64,000 bases of DNA from Ulva prolifera (taxonomy: Eukaryota > Chlorophyta > Ulvophyceae > Ulvales > Ulvaceae): assembly GCA_023078555.1 (NCBI GenBank), contig JALAAN010000012.1, forward strand, positions 36,001-100,000, read 5' to 3'. Positions 53,811 to 64,000 of the stretch are shown here, piece after piece; the first letter of the stretch is position 1; each line of letters opens with the position of its first letter. Under the pieces are notes generated by a model. That model was not told where the DNA came from. It saw nothing but the letters and a program-made list of their open reading frames with translations, and did not search any database. A program made the translations under genes and the position numbers.

Positions 53811-55963
53811 GGGTCACCGCAGGCTCCCGAGAGGACAGAATCCTGCGGCCAGAGCGCTGTCGGGACCACGGTGGCGGCCCGCCTGGCACCAGCCCCCGAC
53901 AGCCCCCGGGACGATGACACAGCCGAACGTGCAGTGGCGGCAACACCGCCAGCGGCTCTGCCGGATCGACAGGAGTGCGCGGTACCCAAGGCAAAGGGGG
54001 CTGCTGCTTCTGGGCGTGCAATGATGCACCCAGCCCAGCCCAGGCGGTTCAGCCGCGGCGCAGTACTGGCTGCGGCCGCCCAGGACCCTCCTGGGCCCAA
54101 ACCGGCGTCGCCGCGCCAGGTAGCCAGTGTCGCTGGGCCGATGGAGGTGGACACCCCAGACGGTTGGGTAGGCGCAGCTCGCCCACCCGCTGCGGGCCTG
54201 GTAGCCGGTGCCGCTGGGCCGATGGAGGTGGACACCCCAGACGGTGGGGAAGGCGCAGCTCGCCCACCCGCTTCGGGCCAGATAGCCGGTGGCACTGTGC
54301 CGCTGGAGGTGGACACCCCAGACGGTGGGGATGACGCAGCTCACCGACCCGCCGTGGGCAAGGGGTTCTTGTCCCCAAAGAGCTTGCTGCCACCGGAGGG
54401 CGGGGGAGGGAGACAGCCAATGAACCGGGCTCCGGAGAGGTCGGATGCCCGCCCGCTGAAGCGGTTGGCCGCGGAAATGTCGCACGTGGCCCCCACGGGG
54501 AACCTCCTCCGCGGCCAGAAGCTCGGCGTGGATGACGTGGAGTGTCCAGCAGGCAGCACTAAAGTGAGGAGTGTTGAAGTCCACCTGGCAGATTTCGGTA
54601 GCACGCAAGTGACGGTCGATGTGGCTGTCGACCACTTCCGGGAGTTCTGGGTGACAGAGTGGTTCAGCTCCACCCCGGTGCAGTATGCGGTAGTGAAGGC
54701 GGCTGTCCTAGCCGGGCCGGGGGTCATTGCGGTCCCGTCATACCACATCGCAGGACTGGTCACCCGTGACCCTAGCAGCGACCCTGAGGCCCGTAGAATG
54801 CTGATGCACCTCGCCAAGTGGCTGAAGAGGGCGGACGCACTAAACTCAAGGTGTCTCCTCATCCCGGTGCCAACGGGGAAGCACTGGGCACTTGCAGTGG
54901 TGTACTCACCAAGTGCGACTTCCAGTACCATCGTATGCACTTGTAACTGTGCATGTGAACACCCCCCCAAAAACCCCCCAATTTCCCCACCTTCCCCCAT
55001 TTGTGCCGTATGACACAGTGCCGCTGTCTACACTCTAACCACCCCTACATGCAGGGCTCTTGCTGCTTGGGAAGTGCCCCGTCATGAGCTGGTTCGATTC
55101 ACTCGCCGACGCGTCGGCGTCAGCACCAACTGCCCTCACAGACGTGATGAGTGTGGCGCTGTGTCAGGGCCTTACCGGGGTACCCCCCCTTACTGAGCTG
55201 CCCGAGGGGTTCTCTACACCTGGTCGACAGAAGTTCCAGCCGAAGCGCGGAGCCAAACAAGGTGCCCTGCCACCGTTGAAGCCGAAGTACCGCATCAAGT
55301 TACGCGTGGTAAGTCTCATCTGTGTGTCACATCGCTGTAGCCGTCAGTTGCGCCGCATCACAGTGTGGCGGACGAGCACTGCCAGCCACAAGTGGGGCCT
55401 CTGAACAAAGGCGGGGTGTGCAGGTGAAAGGTGTTCCTGAACAGCGGAATACCTTTGACTGCGGGGTCCACACCTGCCTGATGGCAGAGGCTGTGGGTGA
55501 CGCCATTAAACAGTGCGACCAGGGTCGCCAGAACATGGTAGTATTGTCCACCAGCGATGGGTCCGCCGTGGATAGGGGGGCTGTCAGCCGGCTGAAGCTG
55601 TTGAAGGCGGAGCATGTAGTGATATACCGAGTCCTCATGGCACGGGCACTCTTACAGGAATGGGAGAATAAGGGGCGTGCAGGCGATTTCGTTGGTCGCC
55701 TAGGCTCAGAGGAGGCCCGACGTATCTTAATTGATGCCAGGTGGGATGTGAACCTGACGGAGCCTATCTGCCCGGACCTCACGGAAGAGGAACTACGGTA
55801 CCGCTCCAGCCACCAATTGCCTCCCACAGTGCAATGCATGTACGTTGCGCGTGTCCATGTCCAGGCACTGTCGGTAGTTGGCATGTCTTCTGACGCGGGA
55901 GCATCTGTCTGCAGGCATTGGTTCAGGACGACATTGTGGACTGATATTGTCCCCAGTCACTAG
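53811..55963 (+). CDS. Ulp1/C48-like cysteine protease of element A, 3' part
   Basis: Resumes the frame broken at 41890. A Pro/Ala-rich linker contains an 81-bp (27-residue) repeat, about 2.7 units with core MEVDTPDG (54115-54352). The protease domain follows over three exons. The first carries IPVPTGKHWALAVVYSP (catalytic His). The second, 55052-55308, has VMSWFDSLADAS (catalytic Asp). The third, from 55424, has VPEQRNTFDCGVHTCL (oxyanion Gln and catalytic Cys). The donor at 55309 is a strong GTAAGT. A 75-bp segment (55840-55914) may be a further intron, and the frame is the same with or without it. Such SUMO-protease-like domains are carried by several transposon classes. The stop codon lies in the CACTAG that starts element B, so the C-terminus may be cut short. 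Confidence 0.8.
54115..54352 (+). repeat. 81-bp coding tandem repeat
   Basis: GCTGGGCCGATGGAGGTGGA starts units at about 54133 and 54214, and a diverged third unit at about 54295. Each unit is 27 codons and preserves the frame of the protease gene. Confidence 0.8.
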
Positions 55964-56775
55964 AAGAATGGCGACACGGTGAATCGGAGAGCTGACGTAG
56001 TGCGTGCGGAGGGGCAGTTGGAGAGCCTTCGGAGAATCGGTGGAGGCCGGACGTAGGTTGCACGGACTATCGGGGCAATGTTGCGGAGGTGGGCAGGATG
56101 TTCCGTTTCCCGTCCGGTGAGTCACAGGGCAACGCTCGTTGCCTTCAGCCTCTCCGTCGGAGCTCCATTGGACGTTGAACGGAGGAAATCACGGATCCGT
56201 TGGCCGTCCGACGGACGGAGAACGGAGGTTTGCATAAACTGCCTGATCCGGTCCGCATACGTATGGCGTCCGACAGGGGGCGACGGACAGCAAGGGCTGG
56301 GCCGTAGTCCATGGTGATTTCTGACGTGCGGCTTGTGAGGCATGTCAAAATGTCAGGCATGTCACGAATGGTTCGTTACTCGTGGACACTGATACATTCG
56401 TGACTCGACCCGTGCACTTGTAGACACGCAGCAATGAGTCGCCAAGAGCGTGCTGGGCGTGAGTTGCATCAATTGACATGTACATGGTGTTGTGTTCGGC
56501 GTGCACGCATGCGCACGTGCACGTGCTTTGATTGGGAATCCAGTGTTGACCATTTGGGGAACGTGAATACGGGACTGGAATTGGCTGCTTGCCTGAATCA
56601 GTGATGTGTGTGCTTACATTGCCTGCACTTCCCACATTCAGAGCAAACATTCTCAGTCAGTCAGAGCAAACATTCTCTCCTACAGGGACACTCAACATCC
56701 CGTAACACGATATGCACCCCACCGGGAAAAGGCTCTATGGTGGACGATCAACAAATATTGCCCGAAGTGACTTCG

Positions 56776-59153
56776 CTACTTGTAAAGCAGTAAGGAGTCT
56801 TGGATCTTAACCAACTCCGCCTGCAGGCATGACCAGATGCATGAGTCAGGGGCAATCATCCGTGTCTCCCAGACCACCTGGGATCCATTCGTCGTATGGG
56901 TTAATCATATGCAAGCATTGATTTAATACAGACTTTGGTGTTAAATGTAGTATCAACTGTATCGAATCAAGATTGACGTACCGTGAATAGCGCAATATCA
57001 GCTTTTAGTTTCTGCACTTCCGGTTTCTTGCTCGTGGGCCGATATGCCGCCAGCCGAGTCTCGTACTCCATAATCTTTGTCTTCAACTCATCACGTGCTT
57101 CTTCGTCAGCTTTCTTGTCGGCCTTGGCCTTTCGCCTCGCGATCGCGGCTTGAGTCTTCTGCATCGCGCAAGAGCTCTTCCAGCTGGCAGGGTACTGGAT
57201 GAGGCAATAACCCGCGGACAGAGATCTCAGACACAAGCAGTTAGCTGGAGAAGCCGTACCGGTGCCACGGCTTGCACTTCCATCTCCGGTGAGGGGCTGC
57301 GTGCGTCCGCAGGCTGAACAGGTTCGGCCTCTTCATCCGACGCGGCGGGATCTGCCTCGTCCGCTTCCGGCTGCTGTTCACTTTTATCATGAACGGGTTG
57401 GTCTGCCCTTGATCGTCGCAGGAGTGCTCGTGGTGGGGATGGCAGATCGTCGAGCACCTTGCGCCGTCCTGTGTTGGGATGACCTCCTTGTCTCGATGCC
57501 TTGTTCGCGGTAGGTGCCTGCAGGCGCGCCTGCTTGTCTCGGTCGATGTCACAGGTAGAACACATTAGTGGCGTAGTCAGTACAGGGTGTCAGGTGGAAG
57601 TACCTTCCCAGTCTTTCTTGGTCTCTTGCCCGGCTTCATGGGCGAGTCTGCGGTCCCTTCGAAATCGCGTCGGGCCCCAGTGATTGCCATGAGATTTTCG
57701 CACACATACACGCCGTCCTCCATTGCCCATGCCTCGGGCGTTTTCAAGGGTTCGTGGTCTATTGGGGTCCGGTCTCCGCTAAAGGTGAACTGCACAGGCT
57801 CTTGGTACGTCGCGTGCTGTGCAATACAATGCATGACGCGCTGGAGTAGCCATTCGGCGAATGGCTACTCCAGCCGCGTGCAGTGCAAGACAATGCATGA
57901 CACCGCACCGAGTGGCCACTCGGCGAATGGCTACTCCAGCCGCGTGCAGTGCAAGACAATGCATGAAACCGCACCGAGTGGCCATTCGGCGAATGGCTAC
58001 TCCAGCCGCGTGCAGTGCAATACAATGCATGACACCGCACCGAGTGGCCACTCGGCGAATGGCTACTCCAGCCCCTACCAAGGAGAAGGACGTACCTTGG
58101 ATTCCGCAGCCTTGTGCAGTGCCGCGAGCAGATGGGGCTCTTTACGATACGATTCCTTCCTTCGCATCGCCACGTTGTGGTCATACGCCCGTCCCGGAAA
58201 CTTCCTGCACACTCGGTAAACGCCCCTCAGGCTGCCCATATCGGGCCCGGGTCGCAACACCACAGCTGCGTCAAAACAAGTTGAAAACTTAAGCGTCGAA
58301 AACTTAAGCATTAAGCTGCGCAGCGCACTGTTTGTTCTTGTTGCTGAGACAGCCAATCTGACTGTAGAAAGCGCTGCTGATATTCCTCGCAGCGACGTAA
58401 GCAGGGCCAGTTTTTCCGTCCTGTACAGAAGATCTGTCAGTAAATACTGCACGCATGTATTATCACGGACAGGATTCAGGAGCTCGCACAATAGGTCGGC
58501 AGCCACAGGTGCTGGAGGGCTGACCGCGGACGACATGTTCCAAGCACGTTGTTATTCTGACATGGCTGTCGCACCCCTGCTGCTGCTTTCCTCAGCGCGT
58601 CCGCGTAACCTTTCGTCAGCATGCTGCCTGGGTACATCTTCTCGTCTGCTGGGGCGTCCTCGTTGACGAGTGCAGCCACCAGCTTTCCTTGTTTGTCAGC
58701 CTCCGCCATGCGAGCGACTTTTTTCTCCATCCCTGCCGTCCACATCAGCACCCCATCCTTCATGCGCTTCCACTTCTCGTCATCCTCGCCCGCAACCGTG
58801 GCGGTGGAACAGGCAGTGCCCTGCGCTGTCGGCGTTGCTGCAAAGCTCCCTCTCCCTTTCCCCAGCGGCTTCACGAGCACGGGCGACACAAGCACACCGG
58901 CTATGGTGCCTTTCTTGAAGAAGTACAACACGCAAGTCTTCAGTTTCTCTTGACTGTCGATGTCGACGGTGCTGTCCTTGTCAACCGTCGACGCCAGAGT
59001 TAAACCGTCGTTGCCGGCGCCTCTGCTCCATACGTTGCTCACCAGCACATCGAGCATCCCTCCCCCGTCCTCTACATCCTCTACATCATCTACAACCTCT
59101 TGCTCGATCACGACCGGCGAGGCGCGATGAAATGTAAACTGGAGCTTGGTCAT
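56776..59153 (-). CDS. CACTA accessory protein, element B
   Basis: Homologue of the element A gene at 33910-36217. Exon 1 starts at 59153 (MTKLQFTFHR) and contains GGGMLDVLVSNVWSRGAGND, LKTCVLYFFKKGTIAGV and DGVLMWTAGMEKKVARM. Later exons hold RVCRKFPGRAYDHNVAMRRK (near 58100-58220), AWAMEDGVYVCENLMAITGA (57577-57770) and an acidic linker (57240-57540). A coiled coil follows (AIARRKAKADKKADEEARDE, near 57000-57180), then a short final exon ending in TAG at 56776-56778. Function is unknown. A 66-bp minisatellite lies in one intron. Exon borders are approximate. Confidence 0.65.
57843..58076. repeat. 66-bp minisatellite with terminal hairpin
   Basis: CGGCGAATGGCTACTCCAGC starts units at 57855, 57921, 57987 and 58053, an exact 66-bp period. 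Because 66 is a multiple of three, long open frames appear on both strands. The array lies in an intron of the accessory gene. Positions 57843-57871 form a 13-bp-arm hairpin (GGAGTAGCCATTC / GAATGGCTACTCC). Confidence 0.85.
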
Positions 59154-59470
59154 ACTGCGGTATTCGACGTAGATGTTTAGACACTAAGAGACGCAACGGC
59201 AGTAGGTGTTATTGTGAATCAGTATCAGACATAATAGTCCTGGCGTGCTGTGCTGTGCCGCGCTTTCACTGGTAAGGCAGTCAAGCGTCGTTGCGGTGTC
59301 TGCCTTTGAATACCGGTCTGCCTCGATATCCCGGCGCACGTCCCGTCGCCGTGGCGGCCAGGCGTTCTGTGTACGTGTCGCTGTACTCTTTCGACCTGAA
59401 TGCGGTTGTCCTCACAGTAGGTGCCAGAGACTCAGGTAGCCTTTCCACCCCTTTCTGCCGGCCGCTGGAG
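59154..59470. promoter_or_regulatory. divergent promoter spacer, element B
   Basis: A spacer of 317 bp between the leftward accessory gene and the rightward transposase, in the same position as in element A. Promoter role inferred from layout. Confidence 0.45.
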
Positions 59471-62400
59471 ATGGCCGCATCCAGAAGGACGAGGGATGAG
59501 GTCGATGCCTTGATGGGAGACATTAACTGTAAGCGTCTACTCCGTCCAGAGCGTGTGGGGAAGGAGACACTTAAATTCCAGTGTCAAGCCTGTGGTGAGA
59601 AGTTCGTCAGACATACCACCGCTCAAAACCACTATGAGCCTTGCCAAAAGCGCTTGAGGAGGGCCCCCGCGGCCCGTGCCAAGGGAGCCGCTGGTGGCCA
59701 CGATGGGGCAGGTCCATCCTCGCGGCCACCTACGCCATTCTCCTCCGCTACCCTTGGGGCTGACGTCAGCGGGGTTCCCGATGGGGCTGGCCCCTCTTCG
59801 CCACAGCCCATACCCCCTGCGCTGGCTTGCCACCCCAACCATCCCGCCAACTCTGACGACCTTTTCGCTGTGCGAACCCCTCCATGCATCCCGGCGCTCT
59901 AGGCCCGCGTGCCTTGCCTGCTGTTGTATGGTCTGACAGTGACTGATGTGGCCCATGTGTGGGCCCGCTGTGGACCCAGGCCGGGCGGTGCGGCTGCCCA
60001 TACCTGCATCTGCAGCTACTGCACTAATTCGCGTGATTTTACAGCTGCCCCCACCCTCCGACATCGACGAGGCCGAGTACCCCGCCCGGGATACAGACTC
60101 GGACTCCTACTTCTCAGACGCTTCCTCCATCCCCTCCTCGTCCGAATCAGAATACAGCACGGACGGGTCCGAGGTGTGGCAACTTTAACATCGGGGCATG
60201 TTACGTCGTGTCTCCCCTGGCGTGCTGATTTCCCAGGTCGCATGTGTATCCCTCTTGCAGGACGATGACGTCGACAGCCCCCCCCCAACCACCGGGGCCC
60301 GGAAGGGCTCAGGAGCCTGGTGGCATGAGCAACGAAAGAAACACATATACACCGGGAGCGTCCTCACCGTACTTACGGTGTGCATGTGGATTGCGCAGTT
60401 GAAGAGCCTCTTTCGCATACAAGACGTGGTCGTCGATACATGGTGCAGGTTCATACATTACCTCCTGCTACCTGATGGCAACTTTTTCCCACCCTCGTTC
60501 CACCTCGTCAAGGCAGTGCTGGATGTCCCGGATGTGTCGTCCGTGACGCGGCACGTTTGTCCCCAGTGCTGGGAACTGTTTCCTGAACTTGATCCAAGTG
60601 ACCATCAGCATCACTTGGAGGACACCTGTGGCACACCTGGATGTACACAGCCACGGTTCGATGTCGACCTCACGGGAAAGGGTGTCCCTGTCCGCTCTGT
60701 CTTCTACTTTGGTGAAGAGGCCTCACTGAAGGACCTCCTGCTGCAACCGGGGCTGCTGATGAGCATCCAAGAAGCCAGGGCAGCAGCGATCGAGGACAAG
60801 ACCAGCTTCATCAACTCCCCTGCAGGAAAGGCCCTGGACGAAGCATATGGGAACAAGATTACAAACCCAGAGGCCGGGGAAGTCGTTCTGCTGTTCGGTC
60901 TCGGTGTGTTCAGCCCTCCCCATCTCTGTCGCTCTGCTTTCTGGAAAACGCAGTGAATTGTGTCCCTTGGTTGCCTCACCACTCACTTGCAGGGGGGGAT
61001 GCTGCACAACTGTATGTCAACAAACAGCACGGCGTCACGATCTGGGGGATCCGCCTGCTTGATCTCCCGCCCCATCTCGCATGTACTAACGAGGCCTGGA
61101 TTCCCCTTGGTGTGGTGGAGGGTCCATCCGAGCCGACATGCATGGCCAGCATTCTGGAGTCCGTGGTGGCGTTCTTCAAGAAGCATGATCGGGGCGCGCA
61201 CTCACCTTGCCTGCCTGGCCACTGGCGCGTGATGTGTACAGTTCCCGATCACGTAGTGTCTGGCCCCCGCACCATGTGATGGCTTGAATGCAGGAGCTGG
61301 GGGTGAGGCACTCAAAATCACACTGCCAGGGGGCGAGGTACTGTCCGTTTGGCCGGTGCTCTGCTGTGTGGAGGGGGATATCCCCTGGCTGGAGAAGCTT
61401 ACTAACAGCATCGGTCATACGGCCAAGAGGGCATGTTTCAGATGCGCACAGAACGGCGTGTGGGTGTTCGCCGCCAACACTGTGAGGTGCGTAGTGTCTG
61501 CGTCCAGGCACATCCCACACCTGCCTGTCTTGGCCCTAACGTTTTCTTCCAACCACTCCTCACCTGCGTGCAGGTGGCTTGGACACCATCGCCCTCTACA
61601 GCAGCCCGCCCCCTGCTATGTCAACGGGCCTCTGAAGGGGAAAACTCTCACTCCAGAGGAGGAAGCTGCAGCATCGACGGCAACCCCGCGGATGGTGGCC
61701 GGGAGTGTGCAACCCGACGCAGGGGGCATCCCCCCGCGGACTGCGTGGACTGAACCGCAGCCGGTGCCACCGAGTTCATGGATGTCAGACAACCGACTGA
61801 AGTACTCGGCAGCGGAGATCATGGCCAGGGGCAGGAAGGGCGACAAGATCGACGCCCAGGTGCAGCTTCGTATGCTCGGTCCCTATTCCCCATTCCCGGA
61901 CTACTGCATTGATCGCTCTGTGGCCACTCCATCTCGATGTTCACCATACTGTCGCCAACAGGACCTGAAAGCCGTCTGACCAATGCCACTAGCAGGTGGC
62001 GCAGACGGAGTGCCATTGCACCCCCGCAGGAATTCCCAATGCCTGGGTGGGCGTTCAGGTGCATACTCCGACCTGGGATCGATTCCGCAAAAAAGACACG
62101 CCGGAGTTAAGGGCTAAGCTCGCCAAGGATGAGTACAAGCTATTGGGTGTGAAAGGGTCCCCGCTGTTCAGCATCCTCTCCTACTTCAAGTTCGCCCTGC
62201 ACCCTCTGCCGCATGCTGCTCCCTGCCTTGCCTTCGAGTCAATTTTGTGCACCCCATCATGCGTCGCGTGCAGCCCCTGTCATTTTTTCCGGCTTGGAGT
62301 GGCGCACGTCTTCCTGCTTGGAGTTCTGATGGACTTCTGGAACCAGTGGCTCCCTCCCCTAGGCAGGAAGAAATCCAAGAAGGCGCCCCCGACAGGGCCC

Positions 62401-63983
62401 TGCGCCCTGTACCGGTTGCCGGAGGATGTTGTCAAGGCGATCGCCGCCAGAGCTCCCCATATAATGCAGACGTCTCTTTTCAAGAAAGTGTACACTGACA
62501 TCACCAAGTGCGTCACCTATGCCGTCAGTTCCTAGGCTGTGCCGACACTTCCCCTGCCTGTGGAGGGGCCCACCTGTAGCCGGTCATCGCCGTGTCATCA
62601 CATCTGCATGAATCACTTGACGGAAGGGTCTCCTGCAGGCACCGCAGTCGGTGGCTCATGGAGGACTGGCTGCCCTTTACTGAGACATTCTCCCTGTACC
62701 TCCTACACAATCTCCCGTGGAAGCCGTCCGAGTTGCCAATTCGGAAAGTGTTTGAGCAGATGTGGGGGCTCCTGCGATCAGGGGCCCTGTATTTCCTCAG
62801 ATATGAATCGGGGCAGCACACACCAGCCCGGATCACACAGGCCCAGGGGACGCTGCTGCAGTACGCCAAACTCGCGGAGGAGACGTTCGAGGGAGCTGCT
62901 ATCAGTACCTACAAGCTGCATCTGGCGGCTTGTCACCTCCCTGATCAGGTGAGGTGTTGCGGTGCAGCCTTCTTCAGTCTCGAATTCTGGATAGAGCGGA
63001 TGGTCCAGCTGCTGAAGAGGCTGATCAAGTACCGTTCCACTCGTTGTCCAGAGCAGGTGTATGTGAACGATGAATTGCTTCGTCGAACTTGCATGCGGTT
63101 ACTGCACGATGCTGACACAGTGAATGCAGCCATGACAACTCTGTCGGATGCCATTGCCACCGAAAAACGCCGGAGGGCGCGAACGCGCAGTGGCAGGTCA
63201 GCACCCGAGCAATCTCTTGATATTGACCGGGTTACCGGCCGCGTGCATGGTGCTGGCAGGGAGCTGTCTCTTTCGGAGTCAGCCGAGGTGCTCCCTCTGG
63301 ACTTCAACGAAGGGGCCATTTCCGGGCTGCCGTACCTCCTCCTCCACCAAGACTCCCTCCAGGAAGAGGGCTGGCCTACGCACCGTCGCCTGGGGGCGGG
63401 CAATGCCCGCCGGGTGGCTGTCACCCGGGCTATCGGGTTGCCGGTGAGAGGTTCTGTAGATGAAAGTCGCAAGGAGGGCACAGTGACCCTGTGCAAATTC
63501 CAACGGGTACAGTCCCGCGTGGGGGACGTCTTCAGCAGTGCACAACAGTCAACACAGGGTAAGAAGGATAATAAGTGGTGCCTCGTGAAGTACCTTATTG
63601 AGGGGGGTCGGGGAGAGGGCGGAGGGACAGTGACGTACTACGTAGGGGAGCTGCAGTACTTGATGCGGGCGACGTTGCAGCCCCGGGACGGGGTCACCTG
63701 CGTGTCATGTGTGCACGAGCCCGACCCCTTGTATCTGGGGGTTGCCGACCTGTATAGGAGTACGGAGCCAGTCACACCCGGAGCCCGCGCGCCGGACCCC
63801 GTGTTGGGGCGGCCCCCCGAGTTTTTTTGTGTGGCGGGTGCACACCGTGGGTCCAGGGCGTATGAAGGCAGATACGTAATAGACGTGGATGCTGTGCCCT
63901 GCCAACTAGTCCCCGTCAGAAGTAGTGTACAATGTGTGCAGTATTGGGCGACTGCCAATAAGGCTTCTGGCCGCACGGTGTGA
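59471..63983 (+). CDS. Tnp2-like CACTA transposase, element B
   Basis: Starts at ATG 59471 (MAASRRTRDEVDAL). It has a zinc finger QCQACGEKFVRHTTAQNHYE, a Pro-rich linker, and an acidic exon from 60043. The core from 60261 has PDGNFFPPSFHLVKAVLDVP, CPQCWELFPE and GDAAQLYVNKQHGVTIWGIR. It continues with CVEGDIPWLEKLTNSIGHTA, CFRCAQNG, LGVKGSPLFSILSYFK, VAHVFLLGVLMDFWNQWLPP and LEFWIERMVQLLKRLIKYRS. The stop is TGA at 63981-63983. The last exon starts at about 62640 and is open to the stop. I see no frameshift relative to element A where A is intact. It probably excises and reinserts CACTA ends. Exon limits in the middle are approximate. Confidence 0.8.
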
Positions 63984-64000
63984 AGGACCCTTGCTGTCAT

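Larger units (their letters stand above)
41886..53813 (+). mobile_element. Ty1/copia LTR retrotransposon, nested in element A
   Basis: LTRs at 41891-42238 and 53461-53808 (348 bp each) are identical by eye, and the flanks carry the 5-bp duplication CTGGG (41886-41890, 53809-53813). The order is LTR, primer-binding site, gag, protease, integrase, reverse transcriptase/RNase H, purine tract, LTR. Integrase preceding RT defines copia. At 11.9 kb it is twice the usual length because about 5.2 kb is inserted in gag. Despite the identical LTRs the pol reading frame is shifted several times, so this copy was probably mobilised by proteins from another copy or has decayed recently. Confidence 0.93.
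32866..55957 (+). mobile_element. CACTA/EnSpm-type DNA transposon, element A (with nested copia)
   Basis: The left terminus is CACTAGGAGAATGGTGAC at 32866, followed by about 300 bp dense in TTCCG/CGGAA motifs, like the subterminal repeats of CACTA elements. Three genes follow: a leftward accessory gene (33910-36217), a rightward Tnp2-like transposase (36548-40908) and a rightward Ulp1-like protease (41186 to 55963, interrupted by a copia insertion). I did not find a TAGTG-type right terminus. The boundary at 55957 is where element B starts, so the real right end may lie beyond B, outside the window. KDZ or Plavaka transposons are related alternatives, but the CACTA terminus and Tnp2 motif order favour EnSpm. 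Confidence 0.65.
55958..64000 (+). mobile_element. CACTA/EnSpm-type DNA transposon, element B (runs off window)
   Basis: The left terminus CACTAGAAGAATGGCGAC matches A's CACTAGGAGAATGGTGAC at 16 of 18 positions. A CGGAG/CTCCG-rich subterminal region follows to about 56330. The accessory gene (leftward) and the transposase (rightward) follow in the same layout as in A. The proteins are clearly homologous but well diverged, so B is a different subfamily copy and not a recent duplicate. Its protease gene and right end would lie beyond 64000. Confidence 0.75.

Noticed and set aside
55940-55957. Right terminus of element A just before element B
   Set aside because: The inverted bases ACTGGGGACAAT only loosely resemble ACTAGGAGAAT. 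Not enough to call an end.
57587-58219. Open frame with a repeated peptide on the plus strand
   Set aside because: Created by the 66-bp period. It lies in an intron of the leftward accessory gene, and the frame is equally open on the other strand.

Overview
The window looks like nuclear DNA of a eukaryotic microalga, most likely a chlorophyte. Recognisable genes are split by short to medium introns, with donors that are often GTGCG or GTACG and acceptors that are usually TGCAG. Introns and spacers are full of TGCATG/GCATGC. Only two ordinary host genes are recognisable, and most of the rest is transposon-derived. The species call is an inference, because no rRNA, tRNA or organelle marker is present.

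Layout. 0-7.4 kb: repeats and transposon debris (an 0.84-kb dispersed repeat called R2 here, LINE 3' tails, two abutting palindromes, an intact hAT MITE). 7.9-14.8 kb: a multi-exon GT2 cellulose-synthase-like gene whose second intron carries a 1,011-bp non-autonomous hAT element with a perfect 8-bp target duplication. 14.8-25.8 kb: mostly non-coding, with 5'-truncated LINEs (called LINE-A and LINE-B here) and terminal-inverted-repeat elements beginning GTAAAGT (called the R1 family). One R1 element has a LINE-B copy inserted in it. 25.8-28.3 kb: a three-exon GMC-family flavoprotein oxidoreductase with a secretory signal. 28.3-32.9 kb: more R2 and LINE-A copies.

32.9-64 kb is a nest of large transposons. 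A CACTA/EnSpm-type element (A) starts at 32866. It encodes a leftward coiled-coil accessory protein, a rightward Tnp2-like transposase and a rightward Ulp1/C48-type cysteine protease. A Ty1/copia retrotransposon (41891-53808) with identical 348-bp LTRs and a 5-bp target duplication (CTGGG) sits inside the protease reading frame. The copia gag is itself split by about 5.2 kb of foreign, hairpin-rich DNA. A second, related CACTA element (B) begins at 55958, exactly at the stop codon of A's protease gene, and runs off the window. The transposase of A has at least two frameshifts, while the visible transposase of B looks intact.

How the parts relate: in both CACTA copies the accessory gene and transposase are transcribed divergently from a shared spacer of about 320 bp, so co-expression is likely. 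The protease would be the third component. The host genes are independent of this system.
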